Below the pieces are notes generated by a model, which did not search any database, was not told the DNA's origin, and worked only from the letters and a program-made list of their open reading frames with translations. A DNA stretch of 64,000 nt, taken from contig NC_089762.1 in assembly GCF_040412425.1 (NCBI RefSeq), positions 24,370,891-24,434,890 of the forward strand. Direction: 5' to 3'. Shown here piece after piece: positions 13,279 through 25,681 of the stretch (position 1 is its first letter; each line of letters begins with the position of its first letter). The translations under genes and the position numbers were made by a program. The DNA comes from Macrobrachium rosenbergii (Eukaryota > Arthropoda > Malacostraca > Decapoda > Palaemonidae).

Positions 13279-14154
13279 TTGTTTTCTCTCACCTACAGGA
13301 GTATTATTTTTAGCAGATTTAATATTTTAACCCCTACTATAATGGAAATGCTAAATACCCCAAAAGTTTCATTTCAGTTACAGATTACAGAAAAAAAGTT
13401 GTTTACCAAATTGTACGTATCATACAATATACTAACAAACCAGATCATAATCATACGACACAACAGCAACTACCAAACGATGATTAAAATTCATTATCAC
13501 TGAGCACCTCACTGCCAAGAAGCCCACCATCGAAAAGTACCTGGATCAACACCTTGCTTTCAATTAGCGCGTATATAATCGACTTTTTACTCTATGATGT
13601 GACTAGTAGTTTTCTGCTCATTCTACACAGGTTACTTTGGATAAAGCTCCCTGGCTTCAGGCAGCTCTTCTTTCTCGAAGGTGTAAAACACGAACTCAAA
13701 AGGCACATGCGCTGCTGAAGGCTGGCGAATGATGGTTATCACTCGAGACGTTAAGTGGTCTCCTCCTGCATTTTTAACACGGTATTTTTCATTTTATGGG
13801 TTCTCCGTCGCATCTCGAGAGTCGGCTGATTTGATCAGTTCTCCTCAACCATTCGCTACTCGTCCTTGATTATTCACCCGGTCTCCTTATTAAGGATGTA
13901 GAATCTTCTCTGACGAGGGAAATCCATTAACATATTTTCTACTCGGTCCGACTGAGTCTGATTTTCGAGAACGTATAAAGAGTGATGTATCTAATATCAT
14001 AAACCTTGAAAGATAACCAGATTTTCTTGTTTACGTCAACTAGTTATAAATAACAAGTAAGCACTGAAGTTTTGTTGACATTTATTAATCATAATTTAAG
14101 TAATGTTGTTTATAAAGACAGATTCACTAAGTAATATCTTTTCTCATTATCCAG

Positions 14155-14356
14155 AAGGCTCCGGAAGTTGAAAGCCTAGGCTTTTGGGATGAGGTTACCG
14201 GCCGCTTGCCCTTCTTAACCCTAGTTATGACCAGCCACAGTCGCTCAACAACAGGGTTACTATTTCACTGCCTAAAACTGCGCCCAAATTCAGTGGACCT
14301 CAGTTTGGAAATGAACTCGGTTCTAATCACTAGTGATGGAAGCGCTCTAACCACTC

Positions 14357-14357
<1 letters not shown>
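14155..14357 (-). repeat. tRNA-derived SINE-like copy, same family as at 9.4 kb
   Basis: On the minus strand it starts GTGGTTAGAGCGCT (A-box-like), has a B-box-like GAGTTCATTTCC, and runs to a CTCATCCCA block (14185-14194). The (AAT)n tract directly abuts its 5' end. Confidence 0.45.

Positions 14358-14441
<84 letters not shown>
14358..14441 (+). repeat. (AAT)n microsatellite
   Basis: About 28 units next to the SINE-like copy. Confidence 0.95.
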
Positions 14442-14442
<1 letters not shown>

Positions 14443-15752
14443 GAATTTTAAAAAAGGCAATTTATCCCCAAGTTTTATCTGCAGCACACAACTGGAAATC
14501 CATTTAACAAAAGAGGTCCCGAGATGGAAGAATCAAAAGTAACCTGCCTCCATTAACAAGCTCTTTTATGCGCCGCCACGTTGAAAGCTTTCATCTGAAA
14601 TAAAAAGGAGAAGAACTCTGGCTCGAAACTTTCGGATCCTCCCGGGGCTCTTTGATCATTAAATGGATGATGAAAACTCGGGACATCCGAAAACCATCAT
14701 TATATGTCTTTATTTCAATTATGAGAGAATGGGATTGAGTTAAGTCGCATCTGAGAACATTTAGGTAGATTTACTTTCGACCTCATCAGAGGCAGTCTTA
14801 ACAACTACAACAAGCATGGAACTGGAGGCAACTAAGGGCGTCATTAAAATACAACAAACAACAATCATCAAAGGTGGTTGTATCTGGAGAAACGCTTCAG
14901 GAAGAAATACATCCCGGATTTTTTTTTTTTTTTTTGGCATAAATGTAGAGGCGAGAAAAAACAAGAGATGGAAAGGGGAAAGGGCGAGGCTCAGCACAGA
15001 CGAAACTGACAGACCCCTGCCTTTTCCAGAATGGAAGCTTTCACAGAGCAGGGGGAGATAAAATCGCCGAACCGAGCAATCCGAGGATTACTGTATGGAA
15101 CAATAATAGTTAGATTCCAACGTGTTCCCGACAGGATTACCATTGACCTTCCTTGGGCTAGTCTTCTGGTCTATCTCCTGACAAGAAAATTTCACGAATG
15201 TCACTCCCCGACTCAGTGGACAGGCCCTGACTTAACTCACTGCTAACGTTTCAAAACCTATTTGAATAGATATGATTATGTACATATATGTTTTTAGATA
15301 TTTTTATATGAAACTCCTTATAAACTTATTTTTTTTATTTTTAGTTTCCTATTCAATTTTCTTACGGCGTCGATAACCTACGGTGTTGTAACACCAGTTT
15401 TAAGACATAAATCAATCAATCAATCAATTTTAGCGTTTCTTAATAAAACATTCAAAGTGATAGTCCTAACCTTTAACCGAATTTGATTGCGAAAAAAGGG
15501 CCTTTGGTTGACTAAACCTTGCTCGACAACACAAAAAAAAAAAAAAATTCTTAAGCTGGGGCCAAGTATCTTCTTCCATCACACTTAAATGACTTCCAGC
15601 CGATGTCCCACCCAACACCGAAGTTGAACTTCCCGATCTCGAGTGTGAGACCCATCTTCTCGGAAAAATTCCAATAAATCGGGAAATTCGTTCTCGAGGC
15701 TCAGCATCATCCCATTACAAACTTAAAAGTGTGCACCCCCTCCGCACCACAA

Positions 15753-15754
<2 letters not shown>

Positions 15755-15826
<72 letters not shown>
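15755..15826 (+). repeat. (AG)n microsatellite
   Basis: About 36 units. Confidence 0.95.
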
Positions 15827-15828
<2 letters not shown>

Positions 15829-16170
15829 GGGGGGATCGGCAGTAATAGCACTAGGCAGCGTCTACTTCTCCGCCACAGACAAATAGATAGGACTGAAAAT
15901 ACCGATGATACTGTAATTGCAGTACTTACAAACGGAAAAAATTTAATAATTTATAGAATCTAAGCTTAAGGCAAATGCCGATACTGACCTTCTAATTACA
16001 TTTAAAAATCAAAGGATATTACTATTAAAATCCATTCTTCGATTGGTAATGTCTTGTTTTTTTAACTGGAAAAGAATTCATGGAACAGAATTATGCAAAA
16101 CTGAGGTATCGGTTTCAACACGTCGTTAATTCAAAACCTTTTCATTGTAAAGCAAACTCCCCAAAATCAT

Positions 16171-16222
16171 TATATATATATATACAGTATATATATACTG
16201 TATATATATACATATATATATA
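16171..16222. repeat. AT palindrome with ACAGTATATATATACTGT core
   Basis: AT run symmetric around paired ACAGTA/TACTGT interruptions; could form a cruciform. Confidence 0.7.
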
Positions 16223-16289
16223 AAAATGAATATAATATATGCCCTATGACAAGCCAGACAACCAAATTAATTGCATAGCCAAATAAAAT

Positions 16290-16294
<5 letters not shown>

Positions 16295-16328
<34 letters not shown>
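16295..16328 (+). repeat. (AG)n microsatellite
   Basis: About 17 units. Confidence 0.95.
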
Positions 16329-16329
<1 letters not shown>

Positions 16330-16330
<1 letters not shown>

Positions 16331-17234
16331 ATAAACATGCTGAGAGAGCTAAGTCAGTACAGTAGAATCCTTTACGTTATCCTGAAGAGGTGTAACGGTA
16401 ATTTCAGGCAGAGAAAATCACAGGAAAAAGTTATCTTTTGCTACTAAATTACCTCTCTTGTCATGCCAGCTTAAAGTGACCCGGTCAGAAACTCGATCAT
16501 GAAAAGCTGATTGTTTAAAATCAACCCCGCTGACAAAAATTTAGTTAACCGATACCAAACCAGCTGACATGATAGCTATTTGAATGCATTCCCGCTGACA
16601 TAATAATTAGCAATTATACGGAATCAATCTAGCTGACGTTTTAACCATTTATTTATAGCCAATTCCCTTGACCAATCACACCCATCTACAATAGGAATAT
16701 GAAATATTTCTTTCCTGATATTTTCTGCAAATAAACTGCAGTAAAACAGGAGAAATATAAAAACACATTGTCAAAGAAGAAAAATCTTATAAATGAACAA
16801 TGTCTCTCGTAAAGACACTACGTCACTGTCTACTGAAGACGTGCATTGACAAAGTTTAATTACTCTGAACTTTTCCTTCGTTTGCAGGCAAGAATAATGA
16901 GTTCAGTAATTAACAAGAAGTGTTCTTTAATTGCAAGGTCTTAACTGTATCTATTATACATGCAAATCGTCATTATAATTTGATATGAAAAGACAGGAGG
17001 GCTAATAACATTTTTTAGTTCTTAAGTCCAACTGCATACTATTAAGAAAATGAATACGTTACACAAAGGAATACGTGACAATAAAAAAAATCATTAGCAC
17101 AAATGTGGAGTATTAAAATCATCAGAAAAATTAAGCAAGAACTTTCCACTATTATGATATTTTTATCAATAATTCAAAACGTAACAAAAGATCAGCAAGA
17201 CACCTCAAAGGCTCCTTAGAATTACTGGTACAAG
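16330..17234. other. Unannotated stretch
   Basis: AT-rich with several AGCTGACAT-like words at 16.5-16.65 kb (CCCGCTGACA, CCAGCTGACA, TCTAGCTGACG), possibly an old degenerate repeat. No coding signal. Confidence 0.35.
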
Positions 17235-17830
17235 AGTGTAATCAATCATGGCGACTGTTAGGACGGTGCATACAACCAAGATGACTGTACCTGGGGGTAA
17301 CCCCACGAGTGACTGTCATTGACAGGCAAGAGATAACCAATCAGGTGATTGCGTTTGCTCAGACGTAACCCTTCACATTACTCCTTGTATCAGTGGATAA
17401 TCGATCAGGCGATTACCTTTGGCCAGAAGTAACCAACTGGATGCAAGCAACCTGAGACACAATCAATCATGTGATCATACTTGCTGAGGAGGCGCCAGGC
17501 AGATAATCGTGTGTCGAGAGACAACTAAGATATCGTTTGCACTGGAATAATCAATCGGAAAATTACATGGTCTGTGTGTTGACATACCCAATCATTGTTC
17601 TGGGATAATCAATCGCCGGTTTAAATGTTACGCGATACCAATAAAGTGATTCACACGCAGTGTTTTCAATGACACCGAAACACTTTCAATATTTAGTTTA
17701 AAAGATAATCAGGTGATTTATTCGTGATCAGGAATAACCCTTAATGTGATTTACTCATGTCTGCGATTGTTATACTGGTGATTTATTCCTGTGACTTGTT
17801 TATGCCTGATCACGGATAATCTACGGATGA
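17235..17830 (+). repeat. Diverged tandem repeat, ATAATCAATCAGGTGATT type
   Basis: About ten imperfect copies of an ATAATCAATCAGGTGATT-like core are present, for example at 17332, 17396, 17459, 17554, 17606, 17703 and 17814. Spacing is irregular, mostly 30-66 nt. Two adjacent copies also share a GCTCAGACGTAACC-like tail. Confidence 0.5.
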
Positions 17831-17834
17831 CTTA

Positions 17835-19500
17835 TGATGAAGGACAGCCTATCAGGCAGTTTATCGCTGCAAGAGGATCAGCGGTGCTTAAATGTACCAA
17901 AAAGGCGAGTCAAAACCATCAAATTTATCGTACAGAAAGAACTCATTACAGGATTCTGTAAATTTACGGACAATCTAAATTGTAATATACGAGATACCAT
18001 CTCTTATTATAAAATAGTGCAAGATGACAGCTGGCGTGCCACTTCATCAGCTGCACAATCAATAAAACTTATAATACGCAGCACACGACCTCCTAAGGTT
18101 TGCACGTCAGTAAAACTCAAATCTTACAAGGTCACCCTAATAAGAGTTGTTTGTGATCCAACTAATTATGCATAAATGCATGTTAAAATTTTACGAAACG
18201 TGCTATTACGAAAACATATTGCCGCAGACTTCTTAATGGCAGCACTGAAAACAGTTCTTTTTTTAGTACGAATACTTTGAAAAACAGGTTGCACGTGTCA
18301 CGAGGCAACACACTGCAGGGGTGCATAACATGGAGCCGAGGAAGGAGGACACCTTCAAAAGAGTCGAAGATCCCATTCGATATGCGTGACACTATCACCT
18401 CTCCGTACACACCTGTCGTTCGGAAAGGTGGCTCGGGCACTTTTATTTACATAGACCAACTTCTTTACGCTCACCAGAGCTCAAGGGAACATTATACACT
18501 ATCATGTACGTATTAGTAATGAAATGGACCGCAGCAGGGCGTATTTGCCTTGAAGCAACGAAAATCATACACACGAACACATGAGAGTAAGAGCTTGCCA
18601 AAGATAAGGAAGGGTTACAACGAACGTATCGAACAGAATGCATAAAAAATAGTTCCCGGAAGGATATATAAATGACAGTTACCCTAGTTAAACCCCATAT
18701 TGTAAATCTCAAATTGAATAAGCACAGGAGCGTCTGGTTTAACGAACATAATGAATTCAATAAAACCACAAACCTGAAGGAACGACAACAACAAAGGAGA
18801 GCAGACGCAGGTGCTTATCTTAACAGAGAGCCGGGGTGGAGGGAGGGATGAGAATGGCAGATAAACAGGGGCGGCAATCAAGTAGGGGCATCACAACCCC
18901 TTCCCCCCCCCTCCCACCACATTACCATCACCTCCCTCTGAAAGACTCCGACATATCGCAGGGACCTTCTCCCGTAACCATTCCAGCGTTAGCTCCATAA
19001 ACGGAGGAGAGCTGCAACTCTTGAGAAGATGTGTGTGAGTGTTTGGTGGGCGTAGAAAGTTGTCCACCAAGAAAATGGAAATCTTACGACACCGACGCAG
19101 GCGAAGCCAAAACACAGCGAGGTCAAGTAAAGATCACCAATCATCATCTTAATCAACGTCTAAGAATCTTACTCCTTAACCAGCTGATCATATTTGACGG
19201 TCGCTTGGAGGCTTCAAGAAGTATGGTACAGTATGTTAGTTCCAATTCCATTTCTCAAAATCACTTTTCATTAAAATCAAAATTAAATAATTAACGCAGA
19301 TAATCTGCTATGCAGTGCAACTTCGCATTTACTATTTTTAAAAATATGAGCAAAATCTTAGACGTACGAAATTTCTTTTCTTTTCCTCTACGACTCCATC
19401 ATCATCATCAAGTTTTTACGTCAGGATACGGCGCCATTCAAGAAAAGAATATTGAAAGGAAAAGAAAAGAATGATGGAGGAAGGTACTAAAGCCATGTGG
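17835..19500. other. Unannotated stretch
   Basis: Open frames of 79-113 codons on both strands overlap and lack domain features. A C-run lies at 18899-18915. No RNA gene is visible. Confidence 0.4.
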
Positions 19501-19503
19501 TGC

Positions 19504-19506
<3 letters not shown>

Positions 19507-19553
<47 letters not shown>
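19507..19553 (+). repeat. (AG)n microsatellite
   Basis: About 23 units. Confidence 0.95.
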
Positions 19554-19555
<2 letters not shown>

Positions 19556-19827
19556 GAGGGGGCCGGGACGGGGGTTGTCATCAATAGGAAACAAAGTTTA
19601 GAGCATACATTAATGAGCTCACCAGTCACCACCGGAAAAGGTCTTATGACTGTGCTCCGTATTTATTCACGGCAACCATTTAAGGATCAAAGCAATAAGG
19701 TGAGCCGACCACTCCCATAATACACGGCATTCTTGTCAACTGAATGATCTCACGAATTTCCATTATCTTTCTCCGCAAACCACTCCCACTAAATCAAACT
19801 TTACAAATGAACTGTTTGACGAATATC

Positions 19828-19830
<3 letters not shown>

Positions 19831-19899
<69 letters not shown>
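19831..19899 (+). repeat. (CT)n microsatellite
   Basis: About 34 units, inverted relative to the AG tract 280 nt earlier. Confidence 0.95.
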
Positions 19900-19902
<3 letters not shown>

Positions 19903-20338
19903 GTTGAATATGTGACGTATTTCCGATCGATATCTTATTCATGACATCTTCAGATCATCTTTCCCATTAATTAATGAACTATCGACACAAACTTCATCAA
20001 TGTAATGCAAGTAACGCATGCGGAGAAAAAACCCTAGGACTTCAGTGAAAAGGTTCAGTAGATATAACGCCCTGAGGTCAAACCTTTTTGACCTAACGTA
20101 TTTCCCGGAAAATAAGACGAGGTATTTCCCCAATTAACTAATGAAATTTATTGCTTAATTAGCACAAAACACAATCCCCGTTCGGTGTCAAGACTTAAAA
20201 AACCCTAATTAGTAATTTTACACCTATAAGTTTAAAGACATGAAGACATTCATTTCGGTAATTCTCAAGACCACTCACTCACTCACTTTGCCATCTGCAC
20301 GTATTTCCCTTTGCCATATGCGAAGTAAAGTCAATTTT

Positions 20339-20341
<3 letters not shown>

Positions 20342-20434
<93 letters not shown>
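20342..20434 (+). repeat. (AT)n microsatellite
   Basis: About 46 uninterrupted units. Confidence 0.95.
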
Positions 20435-20437
<3 letters not shown>

Positions 20438-20839
20438 AATCACGGTCAGTTCTCATACATTATACTTTTACATAACGAGTATGCTTACTAACATCAGTTA
20501 CTTTGTGAATACAAAAGGTGACACCTGATTTCATAAGTAATAATTTGCATGACAATGACTTTAAGACTTTAAGACCTAACCAGCTCCCCATTAACACTCT
20601 TCCCATTAGGAAAGAGTCAACCTTGAACTCTTCTCAAATTTGTTAAAGTTTCGACCTCGTAATTCTATGTCCGCTTCCAATATTACTAAAAACATGGTGA
20701 GGACCGAGGAAGAGAAGGGAAGTGATGAAAATCCAGGGATAAATCTGAGCAAGCTCTTTGGGGAGAAAAAGTTTAAACTTAAGGAAAGAAAATGCTGGGA
20801 GAGCTTAATGAGCAAATGAATCTTAAATAAAAGGTGCAA

Positions 20840-22160
20840 ATAGATGATGTCTCAAGGAAATGCAGTCCTGTTTCGAAGTATTAATTCGATTTGTTTAGTG
20901 TGCAGGATGGAAAAGAAAGATCTGAATGATGCAAGAGCGGAAGAACTGATATACACCATGAATGGTCATGGAAACAAGCCGAGAGCTAAGCAGAGCAGGA
21001 CTTTGGAGGGTGAAAATTGGATTGGTACTTAGTTGATGGGATTAAAAGCGAGAAGTTGTTTAGTGTATGATAATAATAGTATGACAGAGTGGCTGACCAG
21101 GGCGTGTATATAAGGTTTGACGGGAGAAAGAACAGGTTCCAAGGAAATAGGAGAGAGGAATAACTGTTCTCCTGCAAGAAGAAAACTGTAAAAAATGATG
21201 ACCAAAAACTATAATGGCATAACTTCATGAGGTATACCTACCTACGACGGTGTATACTAAGATTTTTACTGAGATAGAGAGATAAAAACAAAAGGATTCA
21301 TAAGGTAAGGGCAGTCTGGGTTTATTCAGTTACAGAATGCATGGATCGTTTTTTTGCTAAGAAACAGACAGAAAGTTTGAAAGTACAGGAATATACGGTA
21401 TACAGTATATGAAGCTGCAGAGAGCTTTGGACGAACTGACAGATATGAAACGAGATATGAAATGAGAATACGTTGACATGTGTGACAAGGAAGAGTAAAA
21501 GTAGGTCTGAAGTTCCGTCTCTTGGCAGTATGATACTTTTAAGTATAATTTAATGACAGAAAATTCTGAAAGTGATCAGTAAAGAGCCAGAGAACTGAGT
21601 GTGGAGTTTCTGATGTTTGCTAGTGATATACTGCTTGTGATACTGTACTACAAAAGTTTATAAGCTACTATAAGACGAGAAAGATGAAACCAAACTTTTG
21701 ACAGCAGAAGTAATGAAGGTAGCCAGAAGCCAGGATGATGGATAAATAAATACAAATCATAAGTTAGCGCAACTTAAAAAATGGTCCAGAGTTGAGAGAA
21801 TGAAGACTGATATTTTAGTGAAGAGCTTGTCATTCGAAATCTTGGGGAGAGAAGAGGGGAAAAAAAAAAACTGTCGGCTGATAGGTGTGCAAGGAATGTT
21901 GGAACGGAAGGGTTAAATATTCAAGAAGTACGCGAGTACACGCAATGTAAAGAAGAGTGGTGCCGTTTCACATTGGGTGAGTTAATCTGCTGCTGGAATA
22001 CGAGGTGCAGTTTGTTTGGTAGGTCAACATGCTGCTGGTGGGTCTCTGTAGATTTATGAAGATTACAAAACTGTAGACGGTTTTTACAAATGGAGTTCAT
22101 CTTGGATTCAGCATATGAGGATGGATGTTTAACTACTTTCCTGAGCCATCTACTGCCTCT
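20840..22160 (+). pseudogene. Decayed non-LTR retrotransposon ORF2 (reverse transcriptase)
   Basis: Broken frames on the plus strand preserve the order of a LINE reverse transcriptase. A segment near 21130 reads like the PK-WxRGIIVPL region (VPRK, ERGITVLL). VYTKIFTE near 21250 fits the domain that ends in KxxxxR. GKGSLGLFSYRMH near 21305 fits the QxGFRxGxSxxD block. EFLMFASDILLVI at 21604-21642 fits the catalytic FADD box, with the first catalytic Asp replaced by Ser. Downstream (21840-22130) is a Cys/Trp-containing tail. Many stops and frameshifts are present, so it is inactive. No poly(A) tail or target duplication could be fixed. It is bounded at the 3' side by a compound AT/AG microsatellite. 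Confidence 0.6.
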
Positions 22161-22175
22161 ATCTACCTACAGATC

Positions 22176-22178
<3 letters not shown>

Positions 22179-22246
<68 letters not shown>

Positions 22247-22303
22247 TATAAATAAATATATCTTTATATATGAAGTATATATAATTATTTATAATTAAAT
22301 ATG

Positions 22304-22336
<33 letters not shown>

Positions 22337-22343
22337 ATGTATG

Positions 22344-22408
<65 letters not shown>
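22179..22408 (+). repeat. Compound (AT)n...(TG)(AG)n microsatellite
   Basis: AT at 22179-22242 and 22303-22326, TG/ATGT at 22327-22347 and AG at 22349-22408, just after the decayed reverse transcriptase. Confidence 0.9.
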
Positions 22409-22411
<3 letters not shown>

Positions 22412-22815
22412 TACATTTCTATCTAAATTCCAAAATCGAGAAATCTAAAATTGACACCATAATATGATCGCTACACTGAGCTAGGACATGTACTGGGAGA
22501 ACCTCGGGATGAAACTGGCCAGGTCCGCATCAAGGAAGTTGCGTTTGCTCTTTACCTGCAGACTGGACACCATCTCATTCAATTTTTATATGGAGCTTAT
22601 CCCTCATTGTAGGAAGTACTGTTCTGCTACCTGTTGTGTTTTTAACACTTGTCTTGTAGAAATACTTGAATCAAAGCCTCTCCATCTCGCAAATGACCTA
22701 ACTGTTACGTTCAGTTTTTAATCTAATAATACTTTCGTAAGGCTGATTTATGCTTCTCCTTGGAAAACCTTTTCGTCTCGACGCACAAAGATAAATAAAA
22801 CAAGACTGAGTCATA

Positions 22816-23091
22816 CTAGTAAACCAAAGTAATTACAAGTGAAAGCGCAATCTTGAACAGGTGAGTCCGTGAAGAGATTAGGTAGAGGACATAAATGAGA
22901 AGCACGAGAAAAGGGAGGAAGGGAGGGACTAAGGTGTGGGGGAACATGTAGACGATGACGTTGAGAGCAACGGGGGATTGGATGACGTAACTCCACCAAC
23001 CTGACATACCAAGGCGCGCCCACCACTTTATTCGGAGGCCGAATCGGGCCTGAAACTCTTCCTTGCATTCAGCGAAAGCCTCTGCTTCCAA
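22816..23091 (-). CDS. Hydrophobic open frame, possible exon of a membrane protein
   Basis: A 91-codon frame (open back to about 23.13 kb) has a polar start, EAEAFAECKEEF, then a Trp-rich stretch WWARLGMSGWWSYVIQ. A long hydrophobic segment follows, PPFLPFLVLLIYVLYLI, which resembles a transmembrane helix. The first two thirds are GC-richer than the surroundings and free of simple repeats, unlike the other frames here. A TAG at the upstream edge could serve as acceptor. No good GTAAG-type donor is visible near the end, and I do not recognise the family. It may be a genuine exon, a pseudogene or chance. Confidence 0.25.
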   Translation of the reverse strand: MEAEAFAECKEEFQARFGLRIKWWARLGMSGWWSYVIQSPVALNVIVYMFPHTLVPPFLPFLVLLIYVLYLISSRTHLFKIALSLVITLVY

Positions 23092-24419
23092 CGATAAAAT
23101 GCTATGAATACCGACGAGCCCTTGGGTTCAGTTTTGATGGGATGTGGTTTCTATTGCCCAATTTTCAACGCGACACTATGTACCAAATCTGTGGCTAAAT
23201 ACTTCAATTACAAAACAACGATAAACATATAAACGAAAAATATTGCCCAACAAAAATGTAAAAACAATCTACATTAGCCGTCATCAGGATCTAACAACTG
23301 CGAGTGTGGTGAAGTGCGTGTGTCTGTGAACACAGGACCACAATTATGCAAAATAATGGAATCCTTACTCCAACCTGACAACCATATGCTGCGGTTTCCT
23401 TTTCCCCGTCATAAAAAATAATTCTGTGAGAGCTACAGTACACGGTATCTAGTCACGATGGTGATTAGTACAATATAGTATCACACTCACCATGCACTGG
23501 AGCTCCTTCTCTGGCTGGGACATCTTTGCCGATATATTTACGAGGATCCTTGGCTTCTGAAGGAAAGATCACTATCCTGTAAACCTTTTTCTCTTGCAAG
23601 GAAAAGGTATGAGCACTTCTTCCCTTCAATATCACTCGAAGTTTCAACAATGAAATGGTTCATATAAAGAGTAATGACCCAGTTGTTCACACAGTTTAGA
23701 ACTAATGTCCCAGGGTGAATGTTTCAATCCCAATTCTGGGTACACCTGACAAAAAAGTGTAGCCAGCGATAGCCCTCAGCATCGATGTCCGATAACGCGT
23801 GACCTTGCATCGGCATTTGCAGCCTTACACACGAACAAACTGATATCCAACAGGTGAAGTCACTCTGCTTGCTTTAACTATAAATCAACATTCGTCAAAC
23901 GAAAGTCATAAGCCAAACAATGACTTCAGCTACCTTGCTTTCTCCCCGGTAATTCTTATTCAAAGCAATACTAAGCACTGAGTAATTTTTGAGATTTGAA
24001 TTCCTTTTCACAAAAGCTCCCTAATGACTAATTCTACTCGAGTCTAAATAGTACTGTAACATTCATCTGTCCTTGCAGTTACTTACAACAGTTTCAATAC
24101 TCCATAAATCAGTTTTTTGAGCAGGCTGTTTATATATGAGAATTTTCATTCGCCCACGAATTATCACATCCTTGGGCTTGAAGCTAAAACCTTTTGTAGA
24201 TGAAGATCCATCGCAAAAAAAGAAAAAAGTTCTAATGAGAAATACGGGTTCCTTACAACTTTTTTACCAGTTGCATTCACAAACACCGTGATGCAAAGAG
24301 CACAAACACGTCTGCTGGTGGAGTCACAAACGCACTAAATGTTCAGTCCGTCGAGACTGGGGACCAAGGACTTGAAAACTTCAATATCTGGGCTATTTGC
24401 AGAATGTCACACACTCCAC

Positions 24420-24900
24420 AATAACTCAGATGGAATGCCGCAGCCGAGGGATATCTCTTCCAGGTGGCTGGAAAGGGAGAGGGATGAGGAGGAGAGGCCC
24501 GAATGAGGTTGCTATTGGAGGAGGTAATCTCTGACCGCCTCCTGCCTCCTAGAGGTGGTGGACCGCTACTACTACTACTACTACTATACTGCTGCTGCTG
24601 CTGCTTCTTACCGCTACACCACTGGAGCCTTTTCCGCCGCCGCCACCTCCTCTACCAAGACTGGCTGCTGCCTCTGTTCCTCTCTCCTCTGCTCACACCA
24701 CCACCTCCACCACCACCACCTCCACCTCCACCACGGTCGATATGCGCACCTCGCCCATCCTCCACCACCAGTGCTGCTTCGCCCGCGCCCTCCCAATCAC
24801 GCCCAACGAACTCAACCAATGGGCCCAGTCGCAACCCAGCCCTCCTCGGGGACGCCATCGGAACGATTTCGCTCTCTTCACTGACCTATGTACAACTTTT
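24420..24900. promoter_or_regulatory. GC-rich island with CCAAT boxes and CCACC/CTG/CTA repeats
   Basis: This is the most GC-rich stretch of the window. It holds short (CTA)n and (CTG)n runs near 24.57-24.60 kb, a (CCACCA/CCACCT)n run near 24.70-24.73 kb, and two CCAAT motifs (near 24.79 and 24.81 kb). The plus strand has a frame of 139 codons (24503-24922) and the minus strand a frame of 68 codons (24858-24652, ATG in CCGATGG). Both are dominated by repeat-encoded Leu, Cys, Pro or Gly, so I do not call either a gene. It could be a promoter with a 5' exon of a gene whose remainder I cannot trace. Confidence 0.35.
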
Positions 24901-25434
24901 TTTCAAAATAATCATGGCTTAGCCCCAAGGATTTTATTGCTCAATTAATAAAGCAGCGTGTTTTTAATGAAGACACCCGTTAAATCCAATACAACTTTCC
25001 AAAATGCGAAGGTCCAAATGTAGGTCACAATCAGGACATGGGTATGTATATATCGTACTGTAGGTGCGGCATCTCGGTCAACATCATAACAGGACGGCAC
25101 GACAATAGTTCGTTAACCTGTCCACAGCAGCCAATCAACAGACCATTCAGCTAGAGGAATACCATACAAAACTACGGTAATGATGCAACCAGTTTTATCT
25201 ACTGCCTCAACGGTAAACCCCGTAATTTAATCAATCATATCGACCGAAGGTTCTGGATGAAGATTCACCACCTCTTGCCCTTTAAAAGAACGCTCAGCTT
25301 AAAATTCAAATGGGGGCTTCTTTGAAGTGTTCTCAAAGTGCCACTTGCTGGGGCAACAGAATAATGTGGAATTACAGTCACACTCACTGACAGAATTACT
25401 GAGAGACAAACAGCTTTAAGATGGTGGTGACGTA

Positions 25435-25436
<2 letters not shown>

Positions 25437-25526
<90 letters not shown>

Positions 25527-25529
25527 TAT

Positions 25530-25593
<64 letters not shown>

Positions 25594-25631
25594 TGTATAT
25601 AGTTATTAATGGGGCACTGAGATCATTGCCT

Positions 25632-25678
<47 letters not shown>
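25437..25678 (+). repeat. Compound (AT)n and (AG)n microsatellite
   Basis: AT at 25437-25592 with one break near 25520-25535, then AG at 25635-25678. Confidence 0.9.

Positions 25679-25681
<3 letters not shown>

Noticed and set aside
15600..15640. CACCGAAGTTGAAC resembling the 5S rRNA box A region
   Set aside because: Similarity ends after about 13 nt, and box C is absent downstream.
24503..24922. 139-codon plus-strand frame with Leu-, Cys- and Pro-rich runs
   Set aside because: The runs come from CTA, CTG and CCACC repeats. The signal-peptide look is a repeat effect, and no splice partner is visible.
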